This document shows, piece by piece, positions 27,639-36,991 of a stretch of DNA of 64,000 nt. Source of the DNA: Streptomyces sp. NBC_01381 (GTDB lineage Bacteria > Actinomycetota > Actinomycetes > Streptomycetales > Streptomycetaceae); assembly GCF_026340305.1 (NCBI RefSeq), contig NZ_JAPEPI010000002.1, positions 186,001-250,000 on the forward strand, read 5' to 3'. Numbering within the stretch: position 1 is the stretch's first letter; every line of letters starts with the position of its first letter. The notes under the pieces were generated by a model that saw only the letters and a program-made list of their open reading frames with translations, ran no database searches and had not been told where the DNA came from. Made by a program: the position numbers and the translations under genes.

Positions 27639-28286
27639 GTGGCTACGACACCGCTGGACCGGACCCGAGTGGCGCGCACCGCGCTGAAGCTCCTGAACGA
27701 GACGGGGCTCGACGGGCTCACCCTGCGCGCCATCGCCAAGGAGCTGGACGTCAAGGCACCCGCGCTGTACTGGCACTTCAAGGACAAGCAGGCGCTGCTC
27801 GACGAGATGGCGACGGAGATGATGCGCCGCATGACCGAGGACCTCGCGGCGGACGCGGAGGCCGCGCCGGACGCCGACTGGCGGACCGCACTCGCCGCCT
27901 CGATGCGGGGCCTGCGGCGGCATCTGCTGATGTACCGGGACGGCGCGAAGGTCTACAGCGGCACGCACTTCACCGACACGTCGTACGCCGAGCCCATGGA
28001 GGCCCATCTGCGCATGCTCACCGGCGGCGGGTTCACGCCCGGCGGGGCGGCCCGTGCCTGGGCCACGGCGTACAGCTACACGATCGGATACGTCATCGAG
28101 GAGCAGGCCATGGGCCCGGACCCCGCGAAGGAGGCGGGCGGCTACGACCTGGAGGCCCGCGCCGAGCGGCTCGCCGCCTATCCGCTGGCGGCGGCCGCCG
28201 GGCAGGAGATGTTCCGCGACTACGACGCGGGGTTCGAGAAAGGGCTCACCGCGATCGTCGCCGGGATCGCGGCGACGATGCGATGA
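27639..28286 (+). CDS. TetR-family regulator with TetR-type C-terminal domain
   Basis: A 215-residue repressor. The helix-turn-helix is in VARTALKLLNETGLDGLTLRAIAKELDVKAPALYWHFKDKQALLDEM, close to TetR(A-D) itself, and the C-terminal half (MYRDGAKVYSGTHF, AWATAYSYTIGYVIEEQA) matches the TetR_C drug-binding domain. It likely represses the divergent FAD monooxygenase and itself through the two CTTAAC palindromes. The GTG at 27639 has no Shine-Dalgarno and a TAAATT 6 nt upstream, so the mRNA may be leaderless. Confidence 0.94.
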   Translation: MATTPLDRTRVARTALKLLNETGLDGLTLRAIAKELDVKAPALYWHFKDKQALLDEMATEMMRRMTEDLAADAEAAPDADWRTALAASMRGLRRHLLMYRDGAKVYSGTHFTDTSYAEPMEAHLRMLTGGGFTPGGAARAWATAYSYTIGYVIEEQAMGPDPAKEAGGYDLEARAERLAAYPLAAAAGQEMFRDYDAGFEKGLTAIVAGIAATMR

Positions 28287-28308
28287 GCGCTGGGGTCCCT
28301 GGGGCGCA

Positions 28309-29454
28309 TCACTTCCGAGCCGTCAGCAGCCCCGTCCTGATCATGGGCGTGAGGCGCTCCTCCACGAAGCGGTTGAGCAGCCAGGCGAGGGCCAGCATCG
28401 CCCCGATGGTCAGGGCGAACGTCGCGTACGACGGGAGGCCGAGCCCCCGGTGCAGCGCCGCCACCGTCACCCAGCCCAGGTGCTCGTGCACCAGGTAGAA
28501 CGGGTACGTCAGCGCTCCCGCCACCGTCAGCCACTGCCAGTCGACGCGGTGCAGCGCGCCGAGCGCGATCAGCAGGACGGCCGCGAAGCCCGCCGTCACG
28601 ACGGCGATGATGCCGAACGACGTGCGGTAGGAGAAGAAGTCCGGGTTCGGGGCGTGCCAGAGCCGGGAGACCGCGTAGTGCTGGCCGATCAGCCAGCTCA
28701 CCCCCACGATGCCCCAGGCCGTGAGGTCCCTGCGGTCGCGGTGGACGAGGTAGATGCCGATGCCGCCGATGAAGAAGGGCGCGTACTCGGGCATCAGGAC
28801 GAGGTCGAGCAGCGGCTCGTTCGCGCCCTCCGCGACCGCCGCGGCCAGGGTCCACACCGCGCAGAAAAGGATCACGCGGGCCCGGTTCGCGCCCGGCAGG
28901 ACCACGAAGAGCGCGAAGAGCGCGTAGAAGCGCAGCTCGGCCCAGAGCGTCCAGCAGACCCCCAACACCCGGTCCACGCCAAGCGGTTGCTGCAGCATGG
29001 TGAGGTTCACGAGCGCGTCGCTCGGGGCGACCGCCTCGTAGGTGACGACGGGCAGTGCGAAGACCGCTGTCACCAGGATGATCGCGGCCCAGTAGGAAGG
29101 GAAGAGCCGGGAGACGCGTGACGCGAAGAAGGACCGCAGCGGGCGGCCCCAGCCGCTCATGCATATGACGAAGCCGCTGATCACGAAGAAGATCTGCACG
29201 CCCAGGCAGCCGTACGCGAACCAGTTGTGCGCCGTGGGGAATTGAAGCTGCGGAGAGCTGCCCCAGGCCTCGGTGATCTCGCCGTCGCGGCCGCCGTAGT
29301 GGTAGGCCGCGACCATCAGCGCCGCGATCAGCCGCAGCCCGTCGAGGGCTCTGAGCCGTGGGCGCGCGCGCCTGGCGGCCGGGGCCGGTATCGCGCGCGA
29401 AAGGGTCTCCGCCCCCGGGGAGTGCTTCGGGAGCGTGGTGCCGGGAGAACTCAT
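28309..29454 (-). CDS. Acyltransferase 3 family membrane protein
   Basis: A 381-residue protein with about ten hydrophobic helices. RALDGLRLIAALMVAAYHYGG, with its conserved His, and FFVISGFVICMSGW are the acyltransferase_3 signature; the catalytic arginine region is SFFASRVSRLFPSYW. These enzymes O-acetylate sugars of surface polymers. It is the last gene of the leftward arm of the nonulosonic-acid cluster and overlaps the preceding gene by 4 nt, so it may modify that polymer. A linked macrolide-type substrate is the main alternative. Confidence 0.92.
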   Translation of the reverse strand: MSSPGTTLPKHSPGAETLSRAIPAPAARRARPRLRALDGLRLIAALMVAAYHYGGRDGEITEAWGSSPQLQFPTAHNWFAYGCLGVQIFFVISGFVICMSGWGRPLRSFFASRVSRLFPSYWAAIILVTAVFALPVVTYEAVAPSDALVNLTMLQQPLGVDRVLGVCWTLWAELRFYALFALFVVLPGANRARVILFCAVWTLAAAVAEGANEPLLDLVLMPEYAPFFIGGIGIYLVHRDRRDLTAWGIVGVSWLIGQHYAVSRLWHAPNPDFFSYRTSFGIIAVVTAGFAAVLLIALGALHRVDWQWLTVAGALTYPFYLVHEHLGWVTVAALHRGLGLPSYATFALTIGAMLALAWLLNRFVEERLTPMIRTGLLTARK

Positions 29455-30809
29455 CCGAGCGCGGTCCGCTTGATGGTGCGCTTGACCGAGCGGGCCCGCC
29501 GGGCGACCCGGCGTACGGCCGCGTTGCGCGGGATGAACGACAGCTGCGAGGGCAGCGCGCCGGGCAGCGCGAGCGCCGTCAGGCGGCGCCGCTTGAAGTA
29601 CCGCCAGGTGTGCGGCGAGAGATGCTGCGACAGATAGCGCTCGGCGGCGGTCCGCCGGCGCGGATAGATCTGCGGCTGCATGGCGAAGCCGACGGCGACG
29701 AGCAGCTCGCCGAGCCGGGCTGTGGGCATGCCGGGCTGGCGACCGGTGACCGCGCCCTTGTCCATGAGATCCGGCAGCAGCGCGTCCACGATCGTGACCG
29801 GTACGCGATTGCTGTTCTGGTAGGGCGCGAGGCGCTCCAGGAGGGTCTCCGTGCCGGTGCGCGCGACGGGGAGGTTGTACAGCGCGGACGCGGTGAGCAG
29901 GCCGGTCGAGAAGCAGCCGATGACCAGGGCCGGGCGCATCCGCTGGTAGAGCACCTCGGCGAGCACCGGCGAATCGAGGACGGTCAGCTCGACGCCGATC
30001 GCCTCCGCCTCCTTTTCCAGGAGCCGTGACCAGCGGGCGGGCGCGCTCGGGTGCGGCTTGAACACCACGCGGGTGTGGCCGAGTTCGGCGGCGCCGCGCA
30101 CCATGCGTACGTGCAGCTCCTCCTCTTCCTCGGCGGTCAGGATGCCGAGGGCGGAGAGGTACTGGCCGAGCAGCAGGGCCGGTTCGGCGACGGCGGGGAT
30201 GTTCGCGATGTCCGTCTCGGTGTCGGCCAGCTGCTCGAGGACCTTCACGAAGGCCTCGGTCGGCACGATCTCCGGCGGTACGTCGAACTCGGTCAGGAGC
30301 AGCGGGGTCAGGCCCGGCACCAGGTCCAGGTGGAGCAGCCGCCGTACGCGCGTGCCGACCAGCGGGTCGATCTTGTTGCGGGTGGGGCCGTAGCTCATCA
30401 GGCCGTCCGCGTAGACGTCCACGGGCGCGCCCGTGAAGATCTGCGCGAGCGCGAGCGCCGGGTTGACCTGGATCGACTCGACGGCCAGCTCGACGGCGTC
30501 GTCACCGAGGTCCCACAGGAGCCGGAAGTACCGCTCCCACATCGGGATGTCGTCGGAGCGCGGGCTCCAGCCGCCCGGATGAAAAGGGCAGATGGCCTCG
30601 TTCCAGGAACGTACCTCGTCGAACCGGTCGCGCAGCCGCGCGAACCCCGGCATCTCGTCCACGGCGACCGTCGTCTCCGGGGTCGCCGCGTTATTGCTGA
30701 CCAGCAGGATCCGCCGGTCGGCGGGGCCGAACCGGTCGGCGTCGATCGCGGCGGCCAGCGTCGCCGTGCCGTACAGCGTGGACGCCATGAAGATCTGCGT
30801 CTTCGCCAT
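29451..30809 (-). CDS. Polysialyltransferase-like glycosyltransferase (POLYST family)
   Basis: A 452-residue protein that starts MAKTQIFMASTLYGTATLAAAIDAD. Bacterial sialyltransferase motifs are visible: YADGLMSY (acidic-Gly motif, here A-D-G), FKPHPSAP (the HP motif that binds CMP) and IGCFSTGLL (Ser-Thr motif). This suits alpha-2,8-type extension of a nonulosonate chain. Start and upstream stop overlap (TAATG). The C-terminal 40 residues are Arg-rich and may contact the membrane. The reading frame continues upstream through the next gene, but the family start and the overlap argue for 30809. Confidence 0.87.
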   Translation of the reverse strand: MAKTQIFMASTLYGTATLAAAIDADRFGPADRRILLVSNNAATPETTVAVDEMPGFARLRDRFDEVRSWNEAICPFHPGGWSPRSDDIPMWERYFRLLWDLGDDAVELAVESIQVNPALALAQIFTGAPVDVYADGLMSYGPTRNKIDPLVGTRVRRLLHLDLVPGLTPLLLTEFDVPPEIVPTEAFVKVLEQLADTETDIANIPAVAEPALLLGQYLSALGILTAEEEEELHVRMVRGAAELGHTRVVFKPHPSAPARWSRLLEKEAEAIGVELTVLDSPVLAEVLYQRMRPALVIGCFSTGLLTASALYNLPVARTGTETLLERLAPYQNSNRVPVTIVDALLPDLMDKGAVTGRQPGMPTARLGELLVAVGFAMQPQIYPRRRTAAERYLSQHLSPHTWRYFKRRRLTALALPGALPSQLSFIPRNAAVRRVARRARSVKRTIKRTALG

Positions 30810-31786
30810 TACGCGGCCACCTCCGCCGACACCGGACGCCGGCGCAGTCGGCGAAGCCGCGTGGCCCGCTGTATGTCCATGGAGTCGAGGGCGTCGTCGA
30901 GGACACCCTGCGGCATCCGCTTCAGCGCGGCCGCACTCATTGACTTCAATTTCCGCGCCACAGGTGGCTCGAACCTTTCGATGGATCCCAGATGGTGGGA
31001 AATGATCGCGCAGTAAGTACGGACGGCCTTGGGCAGGAGTTTGTCCGCGTCGCGGTCCTCGGCGGTTTCCCGTACGACCTGGTCGAATGCCCGGATGAAA
31101 TCGAGCTGACGTACGTCGCCGATCTGCGTCAGTGACGATGCGACGCCGCGCCGATAGAACACACCGAGCAGCCCCACCGCGGCGAACGACTCCGCCTCGC
31201 GGTGCAGGCGCCAGATCCACGGCCGGTCCTCCGCGGTGCGCAGGCCGTCCGTGAAGTGCAGCAGGCCGCGGTCGGCAAGGCGCCGGTGGTAGATGCCCGC
31301 CCAGGCGTACGCGTAGTCGACGGACGTCGAGCGGTCGGCGGGCAGGATCACCTCCCGCGGCGACATCGCCACACCGCGCAGACCGTGCGGGACACGGTGG
31401 ACGCTGCGCGCCCGCGCGGTGCACTGCACATGGTCGGTGCGCACGAAGTCGCACCCCAACTGCTCGATGGAATCGACGAGTTGGGCGTAATAGCCGGGCG
31501 CGAGCCAGTCGTCACCGTCCAGGAAGGTGAGGTACTCGCCGCGTGCCGCGTCAAGGCCCGTGTTGCGGGCGGTCGCCAGACCGCCGTTCGTCTCATGTCT
31601 GAGATGGACGGCGCCGGGCAGCTCGCGCGCGGCACGCTCCAGAATCTCTGGAGTCTCATCCTTCGAACAGTCGTCGACGAGAATGAATTCGAAGTCTTCG
31701 CGTGCGTTCGCCCGCAGACTCTTCAAGGTGTCGGGCGCGTATTGCTGCACGTTGTAGAACGGCACGATGACGGAGAGCTTAACCAC
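30809..31786 (-). CDS. Family 2 glycosyltransferase
   Basis: A 325-residue GT-A enzyme. VKLSVIVPFYNVQQYAPDTLKSL, FILVDDCSKDETPEIL, NGGLATARNTGLDAARGEYLTFLDGDDWLAPGYY form the nucleotide and metal site with the DGDD (DxD-type) motif. The C-terminal part is helical. It likely adds a sugar to the wall polymer or primes it. It is the first gene of the leftward arm. The GTG at 31786 has no Shine-Dalgarno but a TAACGT 6 nt upstream, so a leaderless start is plausible. Confidence 0.92.
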   Translation of the reverse strand: MVKLSVIVPFYNVQQYAPDTLKSLRANAREDFEFILVDDCSKDETPEILERAARELPGAVHLRHETNGGLATARNTGLDAARGEYLTFLDGDDWLAPGYYAQLVDSIEQLGCDFVRTDHVQCTARARSVHRVPHGLRGVAMSPREVILPADRSTSVDYAYAWAGIYHRRLADRGLLHFTDGLRTAEDRPWIWRLHREAESFAAVGLLGVFYRRGVASSLTQIGDVRQLDFIRAFDQVVRETAEDRDADKLLPKAVRTYCAIISHHLGSIERFEPPVARKLKSMSAAALKRMPQGVLDDALDSMDIQRATRLRRLRRRPVSAEVAA

Positions 31787-31984
31787 GTGGGTGACGTTAG
31801 GTGTCGGCCCGGCATTCGTCTTGACCGATGGTGAGATGTCAGGTGAACGACGCATGGCGGAATGGTTAACCCGGCTGCTTGCCAGCGGTTTCCCGGGCTG
31901 ATTCGCCATTCGTCGGCATGCTGTTAACCGTTTGTTGCACCTGAGTTGGGCCGCGAATCGAAATGCCTTCCTAGCGTCCTTCCT
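31787..31984. promoter_or_regulatory. Divergent promoter of the nonulosonic-acid cluster
   Basis: Both arms are read outwards from this 198-bp gap. TANNNT hexamers end 6-7 nt before each start: TAACGT on the minus strand (31798-31793) and TAGCGT on the plus strand (31972-31977). Two GTTAACC/GTTAACCG phrases lie near 31866 and 31923. No known operator is recognised. Confidence 0.5.
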
Positions 31985-33301
31985 GTGCCAGTAAGCAACA
32001 GCGGGACGACACGGATCACCGTGCTCGCCGACTCCGACACCCGGTGGAAATGGGGTGCGCTCACCGCGAGCCGCCTCACCGGCGGGGACCCGGACACGCG
32101 CCTCGACGGACGCCTCCTGAGGGGCCGGGCCACGCCCACCGTCCGTCAGCTCGAAGAGGTCGGGGTGCGCGCGGACTCGCTCCGCGAGGTCACCGCGATC
32201 GAGTTCCTGCGCGAGGTCGAGCGCGAAACGCCCGACGTGATCGTGCTCGCCCTCGTGGGCGGCGCGGTCCAGGCGGTGCTGCACGGACTCGCCCGTATCG
32301 CGGAGGACTCCACGGCCCCGGGCAAGCGTCCCGTCGTCGTCACCGGCTATGTCGGCGTCGTCTACGAGAAGCTCGCCGACGGCCTGCTGCTTCGGCACGG
32401 CGCGGACGTCGTCCTCGCCAACTCCCGCCAGGACGCGGAGCGTTTCCGCGCCGTGTACGAGGGAGTGGGCGCCGACGCGGCATCGGTGACGGAGGCCGCG
32501 CTGCCGTTCCTCGGCGGTTCGGTGTACGAACAGCACGACCCGTACACCGTGGTCTTCGCCGCGCAGCCCTCCGTGCCGGAGAGCCGCGAGCAGCGCACCT
32601 ACCTGCTGCGCCGCATGGTCGAGCACGCACGCCTGCACCCGGGCCGCGAGGTCCTGATCAAGCTGCGCAGCAAGCCCGGCGAGCACACCACGCACATCGA
32701 GGAACTGCCGTACCAGAAGCTCGCCAAGGGCGAGAACCTGCCGCCCAACTGCCGTCTGGTGTACGGGAACATGGGCGAGGTACTCGACCGCACCGACCTG
32801 CTCGTCACGGTCAGCTCCACCGCCGCGCTCGAATCCCTGCACCGCCGCATCCCCACCGCGGTCCTCACCGACCTCGGGGTGCGCGAGGCGCTCGGCAACC
32901 ACCACTTCATCGGCTCCGGATGCCTGACGTCCTGGGACGAGATCGACGCGGGGCACAGCCCCGAGGCCGCTCCGGAGTGGGTCGCACGGCAGGGCGTCGC
33001 GCCCGACGGGACGTACGACAAGGCCTTCGACGAGGCGCGGGACCGGGTCACCGAACTCCTGGCGCAGCCCGAACTGCCGCCCATCGCCCCGTACTACAGC
33101 CTCACCACGGCCCCCGGATACCTCCCCGGCATCCTGGCCCGCCACCACCTCGGCCCGGACGGCGCCCCGCTGCCCGGCGCACCCGCCGGGGACCGCGAGC
33201 CGGGCCCGGTGCGCCAGGCCGTCCGCAGCGCGGCGCGCGGCGCCTACCGGCACGGGGTGCAGCGCGTGGCCCCCGTCATCCGGCGGATGGGCGAGCTGTG
33301 A
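31985..33301 (+). CDS. Glycosyltransferase-like protein (DUF6716 type)
   Basis: A 438-residue soluble protein starting VPVSNSGTTRITVLADSDTRWKWG. The fold appears to be a two-Rossmann GT-B type: VIVLALVGGAVQAVL, PVVVTGYVGVVYEKLADGLLLRHGADVVLANS, VFAAQPSVPESREQRTYL, and a late LVTVSSTAALESLHRRIP. The last phrase matches the Ser-Ser/Thr element of CMP-sugar transferases. It lacks a clear HP motif. The gene begins the rightward arm and precedes neuA by 62 nt. I name the DUF from memory. It most likely transfers a sugar or nonulosonate to the polymer. Confidence 0.75.
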   Translation: MPVSNSGTTRITVLADSDTRWKWGALTASRLTGGDPDTRLDGRLLRGRATPTVRQLEEVGVRADSLREVTAIEFLREVERETPDVIVLALVGGAVQAVLHGLARIAEDSTAPGKRPVVVTGYVGVVYEKLADGLLLRHGADVVLANSRQDAERFRAVYEGVGADAASVTEAALPFLGGSVYEQHDPYTVVFAAQPSVPESREQRTYLLRRMVEHARLHPGREVLIKLRSKPGEHTTHIEELPYQKLAKGENLPPNCRLVYGNMGEVLDRTDLLVTVSSTAALESLHRRIPTAVLTDLGVREALGNHHFIGSGCLTSWDEIDAGHSPEAAPEWVARQGVAPDGTYDKAFDEARDRVTELLAQPELPPIAPYYSLTTAPGYLPGILARHHLGPDGAPLPGAPAGDREPGPVRQAVRSAARGAYRHGVQRVAPVIRRMGEL

Positions 33302-33363
33302 TCCCGCCGCAAGGCCTCCCCTCCCCAGGTCTCCCCAGTCAAGGCACCCCCCAAGGAGCCCCC

Positions 33364-34650
33364 ATGTCCCACCCCCACCCAGCGGGAACCCCCGTACGCC
33401 GTGTCCTCGCCGTCATCCCGGCCCGCGGCGGCTCCAAGGGCGTCCCCGCCAAGAACCTCGCACCGGTCGGCGGTGTGCCGCTTGTGGCGCGCGCCATCCG
33501 TGAGTGCCTGGCGGCGCGGCTCGTCACGGACGTCGTGGTCTCCACGGACGACCACGTGATCGCCGAGGCGGCACGGTCCGCCGGCGCCGAGGTGGTCCTG
33601 CGCCCCGCCGCGATCGCGGGGGACACCGCGACCAGCGAGGCGGCGGTGCTGCACGCGATGGACGCGCACGAGACGCTGCACAGTGCCTCCGTGGACGTGG
33701 TCCTCCTCGTCCAGTGCACCAGCCCCTTCATCGTCCGCGAGGACGTCGACGGCGTGGTCGGCTCGATCATCGACGGCGGCGCGGACACGGCGCTGACCGT
33801 GGCGCCCTTCCACGGCTTCGTCTGGCGGGACGCCGACGACGAGCCCGCGGGCCTCGGCGCACAGCGCACCGGCGAGCTCGGCGGCACCACCAAGGTCGCC
33901 AACTCCACGGCCACCGACGGCGGTTACGGCGTCAACCACGACAAGTCCTTCCGCCCGCGCCGCCAGGACCGTCCCCAGGACCTCCTGGAGACCGGCGCGG
34001 TCTACGGCATGGACGTGGCGGGCTTCCGCGAGCACAAGCACCGCTTCTTCGGCCGCACCGAGCTCGTCCGTACGGACCCGGCGCGCGTCCTGGAGATCGA
34101 CGACCCGCACGACCTCGCCCGGGCCCGCGCGCTCGCCCCGCTCTTCGACGCCGACCGGGCCGACGCCCTTCCGACCCGCGACGACATCGACGCGGTCGTA
34201 CTCGACTTCGACGGCACCCAGACCGACGACAGGGTGCTGATCGACTCCGAAGGACGGGAATTCGTCTCCGTGCACCGCGGGGACGGACTCGGCATCGCGG
34301 CCCTGCGTGATTCGGGGCTGCCGCTGCTGATCCTGTCCACGGAACAGAACCCGGTCGTCGCCGCACGGGCCCGGAAGCTCAAGATTCCGGTCCTGCACGG
34401 CATCGACCGCAAGGACCTCGCACTCAAGCAGTGGTGCGAGGAGCAGGGCATCGCTCCCGAGCGCGTGCTCTACGTCGGCAATGACGTCAATGACCTCCCG
34501 TGCTTCGGCCTTGTCGGCTGGCCCGTGGCGGTCGCGAGCGCCCACGACGTCGTACGCGGCGCCGCACGCGCGGTCACCGCTCTCCCCGGTGGTGACGGCG
34601 CGATCCGAGAGATCGCCGCATGGATCCTCGGCCCCTCCCTCAACAAGTAA
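33364..34650 (+). CDS. neuA: CMP-nonulosonate synthetase fused to HAD phosphatase
   Basis: A 428-residue bifunctional protein. Residues about 12-265 are an N-acylneuraminate cytidylyltransferase domain (VLAVIPARGGSKGVPAKNLAPVGG, VVSTDDHVIAEAA, LLVQCTSPF, ETGAVYGMD). Residues 270-428 are a KdsC-like HAD phosphatase (DAVVLDFDGTQTDD, LLILSTEQNPVVAARA, GIDRKDLALKQW, VLYVGNDVNDLPCF). The phosphatase probably removes the 9-phosphate before activation, as in the Kdn/sialate pathway. DGTQTDD has Gln where DGTLTDD is usual. AAGGAG precedes the ATG at 33364; open frame upstream is not coding in this frame. Confidence 0.93.
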   Translation: MSHPHPAGTPVRRVLAVIPARGGSKGVPAKNLAPVGGVPLVARAIRECLAARLVTDVVVSTDDHVIAEAARSAGAEVVLRPAAIAGDTATSEAAVLHAMDAHETLHSASVDVVLLVQCTSPFIVREDVDGVVGSIIDGGADTALTVAPFHGFVWRDADDEPAGLGAQRTGELGGTTKVANSTATDGGYGVNHDKSFRPRRQDRPQDLLETGAVYGMDVAGFREHKHRFFGRTELVRTDPARVLEIDDPHDLARARALAPLFDADRADALPTRDDIDAVVLDFDGTQTDDRVLIDSEGREFVSVHRGDGLGIAALRDSGLPLLILSTEQNPVVAARARKLKIPVLHGIDRKDLALKQWCEEQGIAPERVLYVGNDVNDLPCFGLVGWPVAVASAHDVVRGAARAVTALPGGDGAIREIAAWILGPSLNK

Positions 34651-34664
34651 GGAAAGTTCCTGCC

Positions 34665-35606
<942 letters not shown>

Positions 35607-35677
35607 GCGCGCTGACGCTCTTACCGGACCTTTCACCGGGACTCCTTACAACAAGGACAGGACACGGTCATACGACG

Positions 35678-36784
35678 ATGAGCCCCCGACCCGGGCCGAC
35701 GGCCCCCACCGCCACGCTCCGCTCGACTCTCGCGTTCGTGGAGAGCCCTGTGCAGCTCCTCAACGTCCTTGAGTGGGCGCATACGGCGGGGGCGACCGGC
35801 CCGGCCGGGGGACTCACCGTCGTCGTCCTCTCCCCGAACGACCCCATGAGCCGCGGCCAGTTGCGCCGTATGGCCCAACTCGCCCGCGACGAGGGCCTCA
35901 ACGTCCGCTGGGAGGAGGCGCGCGGCGGCCCGGCCGCACCCTTCCACACGATCGGCGGCCTGACGGGCGCGCTGCGATCAGCGGACCGCATAGTGATCGG
36001 CGACCCGTTCTCGCGCTATGTGCAGTTGCTGTTGACCATCACCAGGGCGCGCTCGCTGGTCGTCGTGGACGACGGCACGGCGACGATGGAGTTCATCTCC
36101 CAACTGGCTGCCGGTGAACGGCTGGTGCGCTGGCACCGCCGTGGCGGCCGCCCCGGCGTACGCGACATCGCCTTCGCCCCGATCTCGTCCTCCGCACGCC
36201 GCCGCCTGACCCCCGGCGGCAGGCGCACGGTGGAGGTCTTCTCCTCCATGCCGATCGACTCGGCGCCGCCGGGGGTCGTCATCACGGCGAACACCTTCTC
36301 CTGGACCCGCGAACGCTTCGGCCCGCCGCGGGTGTCGAAGGGCGCGGACCTGGTCGGCACGTCCCTCGTCGAGACGGGCGTGGTGGACCCGGACAGCTAC
36401 TTGGAGGCGGTCCGCTCGCTGGCCCGCACTCACGGGGCGACGCGCTACTTCGCGCACCGCCGCGAAAGCTCCGAGAAACTCCACCGCCTGGCGGTGGAGA
36501 CGGGCCTGCAGGTGGTCCGCCCGGACCTCCCCCTGGAACTGATCGCCCGCCGGGGCCCGATCGGCCGCACGATACTGAGCTTCCCGTCGACGGTGGTCCA
36601 CACGCTGCCGTTGGCCCTTGCGGGCACGGAGGTCAGGGTCGCGGTCTGCGACATCGACCCGGCCTGGCTGACGGAGAACGCCTCACCGCGCGCCCAGGGC
36701 TTCCTCTCCGGGGTCACAGGAACGGCCCGCGACGTCCAACGCCTGGCTTCGGTGGCCTCGGCGGGGGCGCCGGCTACGGCGTGA
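35678..36784 (+). CDS. Sialyltransferase-like protein
   Basis: A 368-residue protein with the N-terminal TLAFVESPVQLLNVLEWAH opening that is typical of bacterial GT52-type enzymes. VVVDDGTATMEF supplies a D-D-G motif, and SFPSTVVHTLPLALAG resembles the Ser-Thr/His-Thr-Leu-Pro end found in that superfamily. The usual HP motif is replaced by AHRRES, so the enzyme may be divergent. It lies 71 nt after neuB in the same direction. I infer that it transfers the activated nonulosonate; a different polymer role is possible. Confidence 0.7.
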   Translation: MSPRPGPTAPTATLRSTLAFVESPVQLLNVLEWAHTAGATGPAGGLTVVVLSPNDPMSRGQLRRMAQLARDEGLNVRWEEARGGPAAPFHTIGGLTGALRSADRIVIGDPFSRYVQLLLTITRARSLVVVDDGTATMEFISQLAAGERLVRWHRRGGRPGVRDIAFAPISSSARRRLTPGGRRTVEVFSSMPIDSAPPGVVITANTFSWTRERFGPPRVSKGADLVGTSLVETGVVDPDSYLEAVRSLARTHGATRYFAHRRESSEKLHRLAVETGLQVVRPDLPLELIARRGPIGRTILSFPSTVVHTLPLALAGTEVRVAVCDIDPAWLTENASPRAQGFLSGVTGTARDVQRLASVASAGAPATA

Positions 36785-36991
36785 TGCCCGGAACCGCCAA
36801 CCTCGGGACAACCGGGCGGCCCCGGTACGAACACCACCACCGGCCCACCAAAGCCCCGCTCAAGAAGTGCTCAAGTTTACCCAGCTCAACCAGGAGCCAT
36901 GCGCCACGCGGCCACTTTTTCTTACCCTATCGGGCTGAACTTTTGTTGATCGTGGGTCAGTTGGCCCCTGCCTCGCCCTACCCTTCAAAGG

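Noticed and set aside
29451..31454. Reading frame running from the polysialyltransferase-like gene through the GT2 gene
   Set aside because: The extra N-terminal part is low-complexity Arg/Pro-rich; the GT2 gene fills that DNA in another frame, and the family start is at 30809.
32044..33363. Upstream extension of the neuA frame
   Set aside because: The DNA codes for the DUF6716-type protein in a different frame, and AAGGAG marks the ATG at 33364.
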